Made by a program: the position numbers and the translations under genes. Under the pieces are notes generated by a model. The model did not search any database. It had not been told where the DNA came from and saw only the letters and a program-made list of their open reading frames with translations. A DNA stretch of 31,873 nucleotides from a virus: IMG/VR virus record IMGVR_UViG_3300030108_000480, positions 1 to 31,873 of that record; one strand, 5' to 3'. Shown here piece by piece: positions 23,342-29,473 of this stretch (positions are counted from its first letter, which is position 1; every line of letters starts with the position of its first letter).

Positions 23342-23457
23342 TGCAGCCTCGCCACGTCTTCTTTAGTGCGCGGCTCAATCTTCGGCGTGTGTCGTGGCGG
23401 CTCAACCGTCCGATAGCCCTTCAACCAGAACAGCAACCGTTTAATCAACTGCATCAT
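23338..23457 (-). CDS. Small basic peptide (39 aa)
   Basis: A 39-residue ORF whose start ATG at 23457 overlaps the stop of the Xre gene (ATGATG/TGA) and whose stop overlaps the GTG of the next gene. The sequence MMQLIKRLLFWLKGYRTVEP opens with a short amphipathic, partly hydrophobic helix, then a Pro/Arg-rich tail ending DVARLQ. Junction overlaps on both sides support it as real. A longer ORF in the same frame reaching 23769 is rejected since it crosses the terminator and the Xre gene. Function unknown; membrane-peripheral at most. Confidence 0.6.
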   Translation of the reverse strand: MMQLIKRLLFWLKGYRTVEPPRHTPKIEPRTKEDVARLQ

Positions 23458-23660
23458 TTCCTCACCACCTCCAACTCGTACCCGTAAACCGCCAGCACCT
23501 TGTCCAAGTTCTGCACGCTGGGCGACACGCCGTATTGCTCCAAGTGCCGCACATAATTCACCGACAACCCGGCTTTGATGGCCGCCTGACGCTGCGACAA
23601 CCCGGCCTCTTCGCGTAGCTCTGTCAGCATCTGCGCCCACTGGTCTGGCTCTGTTTTCAT
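23454..23660 (-). CDS. Xre-family DNA-binding regulator (68 aa)
   Basis: A 68-residue protein that is essentially one HTH_3 domain: LTELREEAGLSQRQAAIKAG is the first two helices with the turn, LSVNYVRHLEQYGVSPSVQ the recognition region, and LDKVLAVYGYELEVV the closing helix and strand. It has no peptidase or dimerisation domain, so it is not a classical CI repressor. It is the first gene after the 23664-23690 terminator, starting only four bases from it, so it needs its own promoter or read-through. It is the best candidate for a lysis-lysogeny or early-late regulator. Confidence 0.85.
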   Translation of the reverse strand: MKTEPDQWAQMLTELREEAGLSQRQAAIKAGLSVNYVRHLEQYGVSPSVQNLDKVLAVYGYELEVVRK

Positions 23661-23663
23661 TGA

Positions 23664-23690
23664 ATAAAAAAGGGGGCATTGCGCCCCCTT
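23664..23690 (-). terminator. Intrinsic terminator after the SSB-like gene
   Basis: On the minus strand a perfect 8-bp stem (AAGGGGGC / GCCCCCTT, 23690-23670) with a 5-base loop is followed by a run of T (TTTTTT, 23671-23665 region). It lies 15 bases after the SSB-like stop and ahead of the Xre gene, so it closes the early operon, at least in part. Confidence 0.85.
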
Positions 23691-23704
23691 CTCCCTGATC
23701 GATG

Positions 23705-24283
23705 TTAGAACTCGTCTTCGTCGTCGTCTTCCACGGCAGCAATGACAGGCTCATCAGCCGCAGCGTCAAGGCTCTCTGGTCGGTCTACCCACTTGGCGAC
23801 CTCTAGCTTGGCGCACGTTGTGGACCCGCCGCCGTTGAAATCAACATCAAAAGTGCCGTTCATCTTGACGACCGGCAGCTTGTCGTCTTTCCGATCAGCT
23901 TTGATCTGCTTTGCCAGTTCTGCAACGGCGAGAAACGTACCGCTGCCCGCCTGCATCCATGTGCCGGTTTCACCACTAGCAAATGCAACGGGGATCGATA
24001 CGCCTTTTTTCCAATCGTCTCCCGGCTTCTTCGCAAACCGCGCAGGGCTGTCGTTCATCTGCCAATCAGTGCCGCTAGGCGTAAAATACGCCCAACCCGT
24101 CTGCATGGCGTCGATGTCGAAAATAACGCCTTTTTTAAACTTCGGCGTCACGTCTTGACGATCATCGCCGTCCTTTAATGAAAACGTCTTGGCCGCAGCC
24201 GTGCCATCCTTGCGGCCATTTGCGTGCCAATTGATAAACGGGCCTTTGCTGCCGCCCTCAGCTCCAGTGTCGAACTCAAACAT
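23705..24283 (-). CDS. Probable single-stranded DNA-binding protein
   Basis: A 192-residue protein with a beta-rich body and a strongly acidic tail that ends VEDDDEDEF. An acidic C-terminus finished by Phe is the mark of SSBs that dock replication and recombination partners (as in E. coli SSB and T7 gp2.5). The body has PFINWHANGRKDG, PKFKKGVIFDIDAMQTGWAY and GTFDVDFNGGG, typical of an OB-fold-like phage protein. It is followed by the terminator and preceded by a RecB/Cas4-like nuclease, so a recombination-replication pair is likely. AAGGAA lies about eleven bases before the ATG. I recognise the role from the tail and context rather than from close sequence identity. Confidence 0.7.
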   Translation of the reverse strand: MFEFDTGAEGGSKGPFINWHANGRKDGTAAAKTFSLKDGDDRQDVTPKFKKGVIFDIDAMQTGWAYFTPSGTDWQMNDSPARFAKKPGDDWKKGVSIPVAFASGETGTWMQAGSGTFLAVAELAKQIKADRKDDKLPVVKMNGTFDVDFNGGGSTTCAKLEVAKWVDRPESLDAAADEPVIAAVEDDDEDEF

Positions 24284-24334
24284 TTTGCAGTGTTTCCTTT
24301 TTTACAGTTTTTCGCAGTGCCGCTGCGCCGGTTC

Positions 24335-25090
24335 TTAGATTCCAAAAATCTCTTTGCGCTGATCAATACAGTCCGACCAATAGAAGTGCGTCGGATCGAC
24401 CGGGATGATTGACGCCAAATACTGCGGGTCATCGCTTACGCGCAGAAACCGCTCCAGGCGATTACAGTGCGCCTTGACCGTCGCCAGCTCGGCATCAACG
24501 TCACCATCCTCAAGCCAGCCCGACTTCTTCGGCGTCACATACAGAAACTTCACTTGCTGGTTGCCGCCCAAGCACCGCTGGTATATGCACCGCTGCCGCT
24601 TGTGGCTCTGCGTCATCACTGACGGCATCCGCATGGTCGTCTTGAGATCGACCACAAGCCCGTGGTCGGGGTAGACCAGATCAAGGTATCCAATAATAGG
24701 AATTTTCCACCCATCGCCATTACAAGTGATCGACACTTTCTGCTGACTGCCGTCGATGCTGAATTGAGGCTTGCCATACTGCTCAAGTTCTGCAACCGCC
24801 AACTCAAGCATTGGCGCAATGGCAGCACGTTCCTTCTCGCTCTTCTCATCAGCCAAAGTGATTTCCGCGTCGAACCGTGCCAACGCCCCAGCAACAGAAG
24901 CACCTAACGAACTGCCGCCCAAGAACGCAACCACGCCATCCTCAACCGCAATGCCACGCCACATGGCTGCGCTGCTTGGCCGCTTCTCTTTAAGCAGGTA
25001 TGCCATCACCCACTGCGCCGGGTTGCTTTCCCACAGACTGATTGATGAATTGGATAAGTGTTTGATGCCGTGCTTCTCAAAGCCGTTCAT
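24335..25090 (-). CDS. PD-(D/E)XK exonuclease (RecB/Cas4-like)
   Basis: A 251-residue nuclease. The N-terminus HGIKHLSNSSISLWESNPAQ is the usual opening of PDDEXK_1-type proteins, with the Y/W region that follows. The catalytic motif is GYLDLVYPDHGLVVDLKTT (around residues 128-146): the Asp in GYLD, then D-L-K as the D/E-x-K. QSHKRQRCIYQRCLGG afterwards contributes the QhxxY helix seen in RecB-like enzymes. It probably resects double-stranded DNA during recombination with the SSB-like partner. No ring-forming annealing protein is seen beside it. The ATG at 25090 overlaps the upstream gene by four bases. Confidence 0.85.
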   Translation of the reverse strand: MNGFEKHGIKHLSNSSISLWESNPAQWVMAYLLKEKRPSSAAMWRGIAVEDGVVAFLGGSSLGASVAGALARFDAEITLADEKSEKERAAIAPMLELAVAELEQYGKPQFSIDGSQQKVSITCNGDGWKIPIIGYLDLVYPDHGLVVDLKTTMRMPSVMTQSHKRQRCIYQRCLGGNQQVKFLYVTPKKSGWLEDGDVDAELATVKAHCNRLERFLRVSDDPQYLASIIPVDPTHFYWSDCIDQRKEIFGI

Positions 25091-25299
25091 GCTGCACCCT
25101 TATTAAAAAACCGCCGGATGACGTACCCGCGCCCAACGCTCAAAATGAAGTAACAAAAGGTTATGACGACCGCCTCGCCTGCACTTGGCTCCAAGCCAAA
25201 CAGCGGCAGCGCAAAGTAGGTGAACAGCCAAGAAACAATCAGGCCAATCACGGCGTTGGCGTTGGCTTCAACAAGCGACATGATGCGGGTCTGGCTCAT
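25087..25299 (-). CDS. Two-helix membrane protein (DUF7220-like)
   Basis: A 70-residue protein starting MSQTRIMSLVEANANAVIGL. Two hydrophobic segments, VIGLIVSWLFTYFALPLFGL and a second around AVVITFCYFILSVGRG, are separated by LEPSAGEA, and the tail is basic (YVIRRFFNKGAA). The MSQ-x-R-x-MSLVEA start with a two-helix body and an S-x-x-R-x-Y-x-x-R-R end is a phage family that I recall as DUF7220. Function is unknown; it is an inner membrane protein by prediction. Both ends overlap neighbours by four bases. Confidence 0.8.
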   Translation of the reverse strand: MSQTRIMSLVEANANAVIGLIVSWLFTYFALPLFGLEPSAGEAVVITFCYFILSVGRGYVIRRFFNKGAA

Positions 25300-25985
25300 A
25301 AATCCAGCCCCCCTTGCACAGCCTTTGCAGGCGGCTCAACAAACAAATCGGGTTGCTTGTAAGCGTCCTCGATGCGCTGACAGGCAATGTCAAAATACTT
25401 CGGCTCTAACTCGATGCCGATAAACTTACGGCCTAGCTTGGCGCAAGCGACTCCCGTTGTGCCGCTGCCCATGAAAGGGTCTAAAATGGTTTCCGTTTCT
25501 TTTGGAAGCCTCTCAATGCACCAACGCATAACTTCGTAAGGTTTTTGCGTAGGATGCACGCGCTTTTCACGTTTGCCGATTAATCCGTTGTATTCAAATT
25601 CAAGTAACTTCACCGACTTCCGTTTAATGTTTGTCCAAGCCAGTTCGCAATCGCTAAATGTGGGCATGGTGTTTTTCTTATCCCACACTAGCCAGTGACC
25701 ATTGACGGGCAACATATCAGTGAAATAATTAGCCCCAAATATAACGGCATATTTTGCCGTAGTTTGAATCGTATCAAACGCCGCTTTAGGTGGCCGTACA
25801 TCATCCCATTCATCATTATATTGACGGCGAGCAATCGGCGGCCCAAATCCCCCAAATCCCTCAAATCCTTTATCTTGTCCAATCCCATACGGCGGGTCAG
25901 TCACCACAGCATCGACCTTTCCAAGCGTCGGCATGATCTCAAGGCAGTCGCCTTGATAAAGGGTGCAGTCGCCAATCTGAATCAT
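25296..25985 (-). CDS. Orphan DNA methyltransferase (N6-A / N4-C type)
   Basis: A 229-residue enzyme that would methylate DNA with S-adenosylmethionine. DAVVTDPPYGIG (residues 25-36) is motif IV, and ETILDPFMGSGTTGVACAKL followed by IGIELEPKYFDIACQRI is motif I and its flank, near residues 160-200. Motif IV before motif I gives the beta-type order. The stretch between, with WLVWDKKNTMPTF and RVHPTQKPYEVMRWCI, is typical of phage MTases of the PF01555 group. No restriction gene lies nearby, so it probably protects phage DNA or marks it for regulation. The target sequence cannot be read from the protein. Confidence 0.9.
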   Translation of the reverse strand: MIQIGDCTLYQGDCLEIMPTLGKVDAVVTDPPYGIGQDKGFEGFGGFGPPIARRQYNDEWDDVRPPKAAFDTIQTTAKYAVIFGANYFTDMLPVNGHWLVWDKKNTMPTFSDCELAWTNIKRKSVKLLEFEYNGLIGKREKRVHPTQKPYEVMRWCIERLPKETETILDPFMGSGTTGVACAKLGRKFIGIELEPKYFDIACQRIEDAYKQPDLFVEPPAKAVQGGLDL

Positions 25986-26222
25986 TTATACTTCCACCCG
26001 CCGCGTCGGCTGCGGAAACGGAATCACATTCTCATAAGCCGCACACGTCTCTTGAAACGGACGCGGGTGAGCGTGTATGCCGTAGCGTTCTTCAGCGCAT
26101 TTTTTCGCCTGGGCAAAAAGGGCTTTTGTTTCTTCTGAATATTTATCAGGGTTGTTTAGTACTCTGGTGCAGACCTTTAGCTCACGTTTGATGGCAACGG
26201 CATCGTCGTATTGCAGTTTCAT
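25986..26222 (-). CDS. Small protein of unknown function (78 aa)
   Basis: A 78-residue protein. It starts MKLQYDDAVAIKRELKVCTR and continues NPDKYSEETKALFAQAKKCA, both amphipathic helices, and ends with ENVIPFPQPTRRVEV, a flexible Pro-rich tail. No motif recognised. It lies between the resolvase-like nuclease (ATGA overlap at its start) and the methyltransferase, whose ATG follows its stop at once, so it is translated with the DNA metabolism genes. A role there is only inferred. Confidence 0.65.
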   Translation of the reverse strand: MKLQYDDAVAIKRELKVCTRVLNNPDKYSEETKALFAQAKKCAEERYGIHAHPRPFQETCAAYENVIPFPQPTRRVEV

Positions 26223-26545
26223 TTCTTCAGCACCCCTGCTTGTCTAAAAAGCGTTTCCACTGTTTCTTCACTCATAATGTAAAGCCGCTCTGCGCGGTCT
26301 TGGCGTACAACGAGAAAGTCAGCGTCATCTTGCGCGAGGCTATCGTATAAGAATTTGAAGCCCGATTTCTTCCGCTTACATTCCACGGTGAAACCGGAGA
26401 GCATCAGATCACCGGCAAACTCATCACCAAGCTGCTTATATGCGCCAGATGCAAAGACTCGCTCACAGTCAACGCCCAACCCTTGCCAATGCTTTACGGT
26501 TTCGGCTTCCAGTTCGTAGCCGCGTTTTTTATTCCGACTACTCAT
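26219..26545 (-). CDS. Holliday-junction-resolvase-like nuclease
   Basis: A 108-residue protein when started at ATG 26545 (MSSRNKKRGYELEAETVKHW); AGGTGG lies just upstream, and an ATG one codon earlier is equally possible. It has the PD-(D/E)XK nuclease pattern: an N-terminal helix with Glu (YELEAET), then SGAYKQLGDEFAGDLML with the first Asp, and VECKRKK with the E-x-K pair. LVVRQDRAERLYIM follows as a core strand. The layout fits small archaeal-type Hjc or phage resolvases, which cut branched DNA before packaging. Extending upstream, as the open frame permits, is unlikely because it would overlap the zinc protein fully. Confidence 0.75.
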   Translation of the reverse strand: MSSRNKKRGYELEAETVKHWQGLGVDCERVFASGAYKQLGDEFAGDLMLSGFTVECKRKKSGFKFLYDSLAQDDADFLVVRQDRAERLYIMSEETVETLFRQAGVLKK

Positions 26546-26669
26546 CATCCACCTCATCGTCATTGACTTCGCCAAGGCCGTCGTAGCAATGCGGGCAAGG
26601 CGCTTCATAAAAGCCATGCCAGTTGACGCGCTCAACCACGCCGCTGCCATCGCACTCAGGACAGGTCAT
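26538..26669 (-). CDS. Zinc-ribbon protein (43 aa)
   Basis: A 43-residue protein started at the ATG at 26669 (MTCPECDGSGVVERVNWHGF). CPECDGSG and CPHCYDGLG form two CxxC-xGxG knuckles, the pattern of DnaJ-type zinc fingers, and the tail is acidic (EVNDDEVDDE). An upstream ATG at 26729 would extend it over the DUF6378-like gene; the shorter start fits better. It probably binds one zinc ion and may be a small adaptor. It overlaps both neighbours, 14 bases upstream and 8 downstream. Confidence 0.65.
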   Translation of the reverse strand: MTCPECDGSGVVERVNWHGFYEAPCPHCYDGLGEVNDDEVDDE

Positions 26670-26955
26670 CGTCGCGCTTCCGCTGCATCCAAAGTTCTGC
26701 TGCCAGTGCAATATATCCCGCTTGATCACGAAACGAATCCCATGACGGCTTTGGCCCAGCGAGTCGAGCGAGTTTCAATTCCGCTAACCGCAGACAAACT
26801 TGCCAAGACTCAATCTGGTAATCGCCGCCAGCGTTCCAGTAATCGGCCACACGCTGAAAGTTATCGGCGGGCGGGCCATACTCATCTTGACGGTCGCCAT
26901 TTATAAGATTGGACGCCTCATCAAGAAGCCGCGTTCTATAGTTGTCTTTACTCAT
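26656..26955 (-). CDS. DUF6378-like protein (99 aa)
   Basis: A 99-residue protein starting MSKDNYRTRLLDEASNLI at the ATG at 26955, which overlaps the excisionase-like gene's end. Hallmarks are NLINGDRQDEYGPPADNFQR followed by VADYWN, and CLRLAELKLARLAG, then DQAGYIALAAELW. The G-x-R-x-x-x-YG-x-P-x-x-NF pattern with a helical K-x-x-R and D-x-x-GY is a phage family that I recall as DUF6378. These residues resemble all-alpha NTP pyrophosphohydrolase (MazG-like) proteins, though the activity is not shown. The longer upstream extension to 27036 is not supported. Confidence 0.75.
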   Translation of the reverse strand: MSKDNYRTRLLDEASNLINGDRQDEYGPPADNFQRVADYWNAGGDYQIESWQVCLRLAELKLARLAGPKPSWDSFRDQAGYIALAAELWMQRKRDDDLS

Positions 26956-27139
26956 CGTCGCCCCGCAGTGCGGCGATGGCGCGACGGGGTATAAAGTAGC
27001 GGCCATTTTCGGTTGGCCTGATGGTCTCGATCTCACCGGCTTTAATTAGGGCATAGAGCCGCTTGCGGTTGCTGGTGGAAAACTCTGTGAAGATTTCGGC
27101 CACGGCCTCATCGACGGTGAGCAATGCCGCTTCGGTCAT
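26948..27139 (-). CDS. Excisionase-like winged HTH protein
   Basis: A 63-residue protein started at the ATG at 27139, within the ATGA overlap with the 41-residue gene. It reads MTEAALLTVDEAVAEIFTEF, then NRKRLYALIKAGEIETIRPT, then GRYFIPRRAIAALR. This is the winged-HTH pattern of excisionase and MerR-like proteins: a T-V-D-E-A helix, L-x-x-L-I-x-x-G-E-I recognition turn, and R-Y-F-I-P-R strand. It lies directly downstream of the integrase on the same strand, so a recombination directionality factor is the first guess; a transcription regulator is the alternative. Confidence 0.65.
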   Translation of the reverse strand: MTEAALLTVDEAVAEIFTEFSTSNRKRLYALIKAGEIETIRPTENGRYFIPRRAIAALRGDDE

Positions 27140-27261
27140 TGCATCACCATCGTGGCGTAGCAACTATCGTTTAAGATGCAGGCTATATTAACGGCGAAGT
27201 AAACCGTCGCCAGAAAGGCCCAGATGCCTACAAATTCAGTGAGTAGTTTGACGTAACCCAT
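27136..27261 (-). CDS. 41-residue single-span membrane protein
   Basis: A short ORF with a clear Shine-Dalgarno sequence (GGAG, seven bases before ATG 27261) whose stop overlaps the ATG of the excisionase-like gene (ATGA). The peptide MGYVKLLTEFVGIWAFLATV leads into YFAVNIACILNDSC and ends MVMQ. Residues ~8-30 form one hydrophobic helix. It has no lipobox. Both junctions argue for a translated gene, possibly one coupling integrase and excisionase expression. Function unknown. Confidence 0.65.
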   Translation of the reverse strand: MGYVKLLTEFVGIWAFLATVYFAVNIACILNDSCYATMVMQ

Positions 27262-27327
27262 GTTGGATCTCCGTGGTCAATGTTGACCCCTTTTATCCTA
27301 TCTGTTCTTAACAAATCAATAATTTTT

Positions 27328-28551
27328 TTACGCGCTTTTGAAAACTTTGTTTAATTGTTCACGAACATCGTTATCACGATCTTTCCGATCTTCAAGCCAG
27401 TGACCATAGTTTCGGATGGTTGTGGCAATCTCTGTATGACCCATCATTTGCATGATCTTACGGTCGGTCAGGTTCAAATCGTACAAAAGAACCGACGCAT
27501 AAAAGTGCCGGAAGCCATACAACGTGAACCGCTCAACGCCAGCGCGTTTAATAGCTGGCGCAAGGCCGCGCTTGTTCCAGTTGTTGATAAGTTGAACGGT
27601 GCCGACACGGGTAGGAAAGACTAAGTTGTTGCCGCGTTGCTCCAGCGGCTGCTTGAGCCGCCACGCTTTCAACTCTTGAATCAACTCATCCTCAAGCTCA
27701 ATGGCCCTGATGCCTTGCTCTGTCTTCGGCGTTGAGATCACGCCGTCGGCATTCATCGCCCGTTGTATGTAAACGCGCTTGGCATCAAAATCAAAGTCTG
27801 ACCATTGCAGCACCGTCGTTTCGTTAGGCCGTGCGCCGGTGCGGCTTTGGAAACGAAACAGCAGCGCATAGAACGGCGTGGCCGCTTTGATAACTTTCTC
27901 AATGGCGGTCACCGATATTCGGACGTGGCGTTTCTGCACGTCGGTCTTCTTAGGCTTCTGGATTTTGTCCAGCTTGAGCAACAAGGCCGACGGCATCAAC
28001 TCTGACAACATCGCCCATTTGAGTACGCTCACAAAGAAGGTGAATTTCTTTTGCGCCGTAACCTTGGCGCGACCGGCCCAGATGCTTGGCGCAACATAAT
28101 TCTGGATTTGCGCTATCGTGATCTCGCCAATTCTAATATTGCCGATCTGACCGCTAGGCGTCTGCACCTCCGCGACTTGCTTGAGCGCCAAGATTTTTTC
28201 ATACATCGACGCTTGCAACAGGTCTTTAATGCCGACCATCTTGGCCTGATACTGTTCATATTGATGCACCAAGCAACAGCTTACCGGCTGGCTTAGATTG
28301 ACATCGTTGAAGCAATAGAAACGCGGAGACGTTTTCGGGTTTATATATGTCTCCGACTTCCTAATCGTTTCGCCAACCTCTGCCATGTGATCCTGCGCGG
28401 CCTTTCTGGCCGCACAGTTCTGTTTCACCTTGCCCTTGGTGCAGCGGCAACCTTCGCAACGTGGTATAGACTTCTGACCGCCGTGCGGTCGGGTGTCTGC
28501 CGTTAGGCGTAGCAGACGGTTTTGATCGTCAAAGATTTCCCTGATTATCAT
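27328..28551 (-). CDS. int: Tyrosine recombinase (phage integrase)
   Basis: A 407-residue integrase that should recombine attP with host attB. Catalytic residues seen are R241 in TGARPNET, K276 in TPKTEQG, R348 and H349 in LYGFRHFYAS, H372 in MMGHTEIATT and the nucleophile Y382 in RNYGHW. The usual first His of H-x-x-R is Tyr (Y345). The N-terminal ~100 residues are unusual: C32, C35, C37 and C46, plus C80, C92 and C93, suggesting a zinc-stabilised arm-binding domain. Residues ~100-200 are the core-binding domain. A likely attP lies 0.6-1 kb upstream of it at 29068-29473. The start ATG at 28551 overlaps the preceding gene's stop. Confidence 0.93.
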   Translation of the reverse strand: MIIREIFDDQNRLLRLTADTRPHGGQKSIPRCEGCRCTKGKVKQNCAARKAAQDHMAEVGETIRKSETYINPKTSPRFYCFNDVNLSQPVSCCLVHQYEQYQAKMVGIKDLLQASMYEKILALKQVAEVQTPSGQIGNIRIGEITIAQIQNYVAPSIWAGRAKVTAQKKFTFFVSVLKWAMLSELMPSALLLKLDKIQKPKKTDVQKRHVRISVTAIEKVIKAATPFYALLFRFQSRTGARPNETTVLQWSDFDFDAKRVYIQRAMNADGVISTPKTEQGIRAIELEDELIQELKAWRLKQPLEQRGNNLVFPTRVGTVQLINNWNKRGLAPAIKRAGVERFTLYGFRHFYASVLLYDLNLTDRKIMQMMGHTEIATTIRNYGHWLEDRKDRDNDVREQLNKVFKSA

Positions 28552-28787
28552 TGCTGCTTACCCTGCATTTCCACAGCCTCTTTCATGGCATCAAGTAAAT
28601 GCTTGTGATTATCGTTGTGGTAAAAACATCCCTCTTTTTCCACGAACTTTGTAATGCTGAAGGTTCCATCTTCACAAACTTGAATACTGATGTTTTCGTC
28701 AGATTTCAAAACCCATGCGTCATCTTCAACTTGTGGGTCATCCGCTTCTTCAAATTTAAATAAATCTTTTATCCATCTGCTTTTCAT
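28548..28787 (-). CDS. Small acidic early protein (79 aa)
   Basis: A 79-residue protein started at ATG 28787, with AGGAGAGAGAAG upstream. The sequence opens MKSRWIKDLFKFEEADDPQV, continues through DDAWVLKSDENISIQVCEDG and FSITKFVEKEGCFYH, and ends in a helix KHLLDAMKEAVEMQGKQQ. It is acidic, beta then alpha, with two Cys. No family recognised. Its leader TTAGGAGAGAGAA also precedes the next small gene upstream, so the two are likely expressed alike. Its stop overlaps the integrase start, so it probably governs or shares integrase translation. Confidence 0.7.
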   Translation of the reverse strand: MKSRWIKDLFKFEEADDPQVEDDAWVLKSDENISIQVCEDGTFSITKFVEKEGCFYHNDNHKHLLDAMKEAVEMQGKQQ

Positions 28788-28817
28788 CTTCTCTCTCCTA
28801 AAGTTTGCACCAGCAAA

Positions 28818-28837
28818 GCCCCGCGCTAGGTCGGGGC
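28818..28837 (-). terminator. GC hairpin between the two early genes
   Basis: GCCCCG (28818-28823) and CGGGGC (28832-28837) make a 6-bp perfect stem with an 8-base loop. On the minus strand TTTGC follows, too short a T run for a strong terminator. It lies between the 65- and 79-residue genes and may attenuate integrase expression relative to the first gene. Confidence 0.4.
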
Positions 28838-28869
28838 AATGCGGCGCTGCTGCGCGATGGGGGTGAGTA

Positions 28870-29067
28870 TTAGAAAGGATCGTCAGGGTGAAATTTAAAA
28901 ATAGGAAATGTGCGCCCCCAACCTTCCATATCATCAAGAGTTTTCTTGATAGACTCGGCCTCTAACCAATCGTCTTCTGCCTTTAACTGGGCAGGAGTAT
29001 CACAACCGTGGATGATGCAAGCCTGCTCGTATGATTGATAAAAATTTCCGGCGCTGTCTGTGTACAT
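28870..29067 (-). CDS. Small acidic early protein (65 aa)
   Basis: A 65-residue protein started at ATG 29067 with AGGAGAGAGAAA upstream; an upstream ATG at 29112 lacks that signal. It reads MYTDSAGNFYQSYEQACIIH, then GCDTPAQLKAEDDWLEAESI, and ends FKFHPDDPF. Acidic, with a two-Cys segment and likely helices. No family is recognised. It is the first gene on the integrase side of the att region, so it is probably transcribed early or in the lysogen. A regulator is possible but no HTH is seen. Confidence 0.65.
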   Translation of the reverse strand: MYTDSAGNFYQSYEQACIIHGCDTPAQLKAEDDWLEAESIKKTLDDMEGWGRTFPIFKFHPDDPF

Positions 29068-29214
29068 TTTCTCTCTCCTAAGTTGTGGCGTGATCTCCCT
29101 GACCACGATCAAACATTACGACAAAATAGTGTGCATTACAATAATAAAATGACCTAAAGATCATTTTGTTAGTGATGGCACTTGTTAGCAATTTGTTAAT
29201 CAGCCCCCTAAACG

Positions 29215-29243
29215 CAAAAAAAGCCGCCCCCGTAGGAGCGGCT
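29215..29243 (-). terminator. Intrinsic terminator of the lysis/late transcript
   Basis: On the minus strand AGCCGCTCC, a 4-base loop and GGGGGCGGCT form a stem with one mismatch, followed at once by TTTTTTT (29221-29215). It lies about 310 bases past the holin stop, beyond the tRNA, and so ends the late transcript before the early genes. The transcript would include the tRNA's antisense strand. Confidence 0.8.
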
Positions 29244-29351
29244 AAGTTATTGATTTATAATGTATTCTAGCTATTTGGTCGCAATCTTGGCCCTAGGATT
29301 AGGAATCTAAAAAGGCCGGCGCATAACCTACATACAAATCAATAACTTAGC
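29242..29351. repeat. 16-bp perfect inverted repeat around a tRNA-like core
   Basis: GCTAAGTTATTGATTT (29241-29256) and its exact reverse complement AAATCAATAACTTAGC (29336-29351) flank 79 bases. The 20-base core at 29288-29307 lies near the centre. Shortened copies of the arm, ACAAATCAATAA at 27311-27322 and TCAATAACTTA at 17605-17615, occur elsewhere. Confidence 0.75.
29288..29307 (-). other. Candidate attP core resembling the tRNA-Arg anticodon arm
   Basis: The plus-strand 20-mer TGGCCCTAGGATTAGGAATC matches the reverse complement of tRNA positions 29504-29523 at 17 of 20 places, including an exact 11-mer GATTAGGAATC that spans the anticodon loop CCT. Integrases of several families are known to cross over at the anticodon loop of tRNA genes, so this is a reasonable core site. 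It would differ from a normal attP in not rebuilding the whole tRNA 3' half. Confidence 0.45.
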
Positions 29352-29473
29352 GAAACATCTAGTTTTCACTAGTTACTGATGGGTCATAGCAGGTTAGGAT
29401 AGGCAAGGAAAGTAAAAGATAGGTCAGGACTCTTTGTTAGGCATTTGTTAGTCTAACAAATAATCCTAGGGTC

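Larger units (their letters stand above)
29068..29473. other. Gene-free att / regulatory region
   Basis: This 406-base stretch has no ORF. It holds, in order, a 7-bp inverted repeat AAAATGA/TCATTTT (29146-29152, 29161-29167), three TTGTTAG-like sites (29165-29172, 29182-29188, 29193-29199), a minus-strand terminator (29215-29243), a 16-bp perfect inverted repeat (29241-29256, 29336-29351) around a tRNA-like core (29288-29307), two more TTGTTA sites (29433-29440, 29444-29451) with an opposed CTAACAAA (29453-29460), and a CCTAGG element touching the tRNA (29462-29475). The layout, close to the integrase and a tRNA, is that of a phage attachment site with arm sites. No confident promoter was found. 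Confidence 0.65.

Noticed and set aside
23338-23769. Extended 143-codon frame over the Xre gene
   Set aside because: The upstream part crosses the terminator and runs out of frame over the Xre and SSB-like genes; only the last 39 codons have gene-like junctions.
27291-27319. Possible promoter TTGATT-17-ATAAAA ahead of the 41-residue gene
   Set aside because: The -10 match is poor and the stretch is AT-rich by nature; not strong enough to list as a feature.
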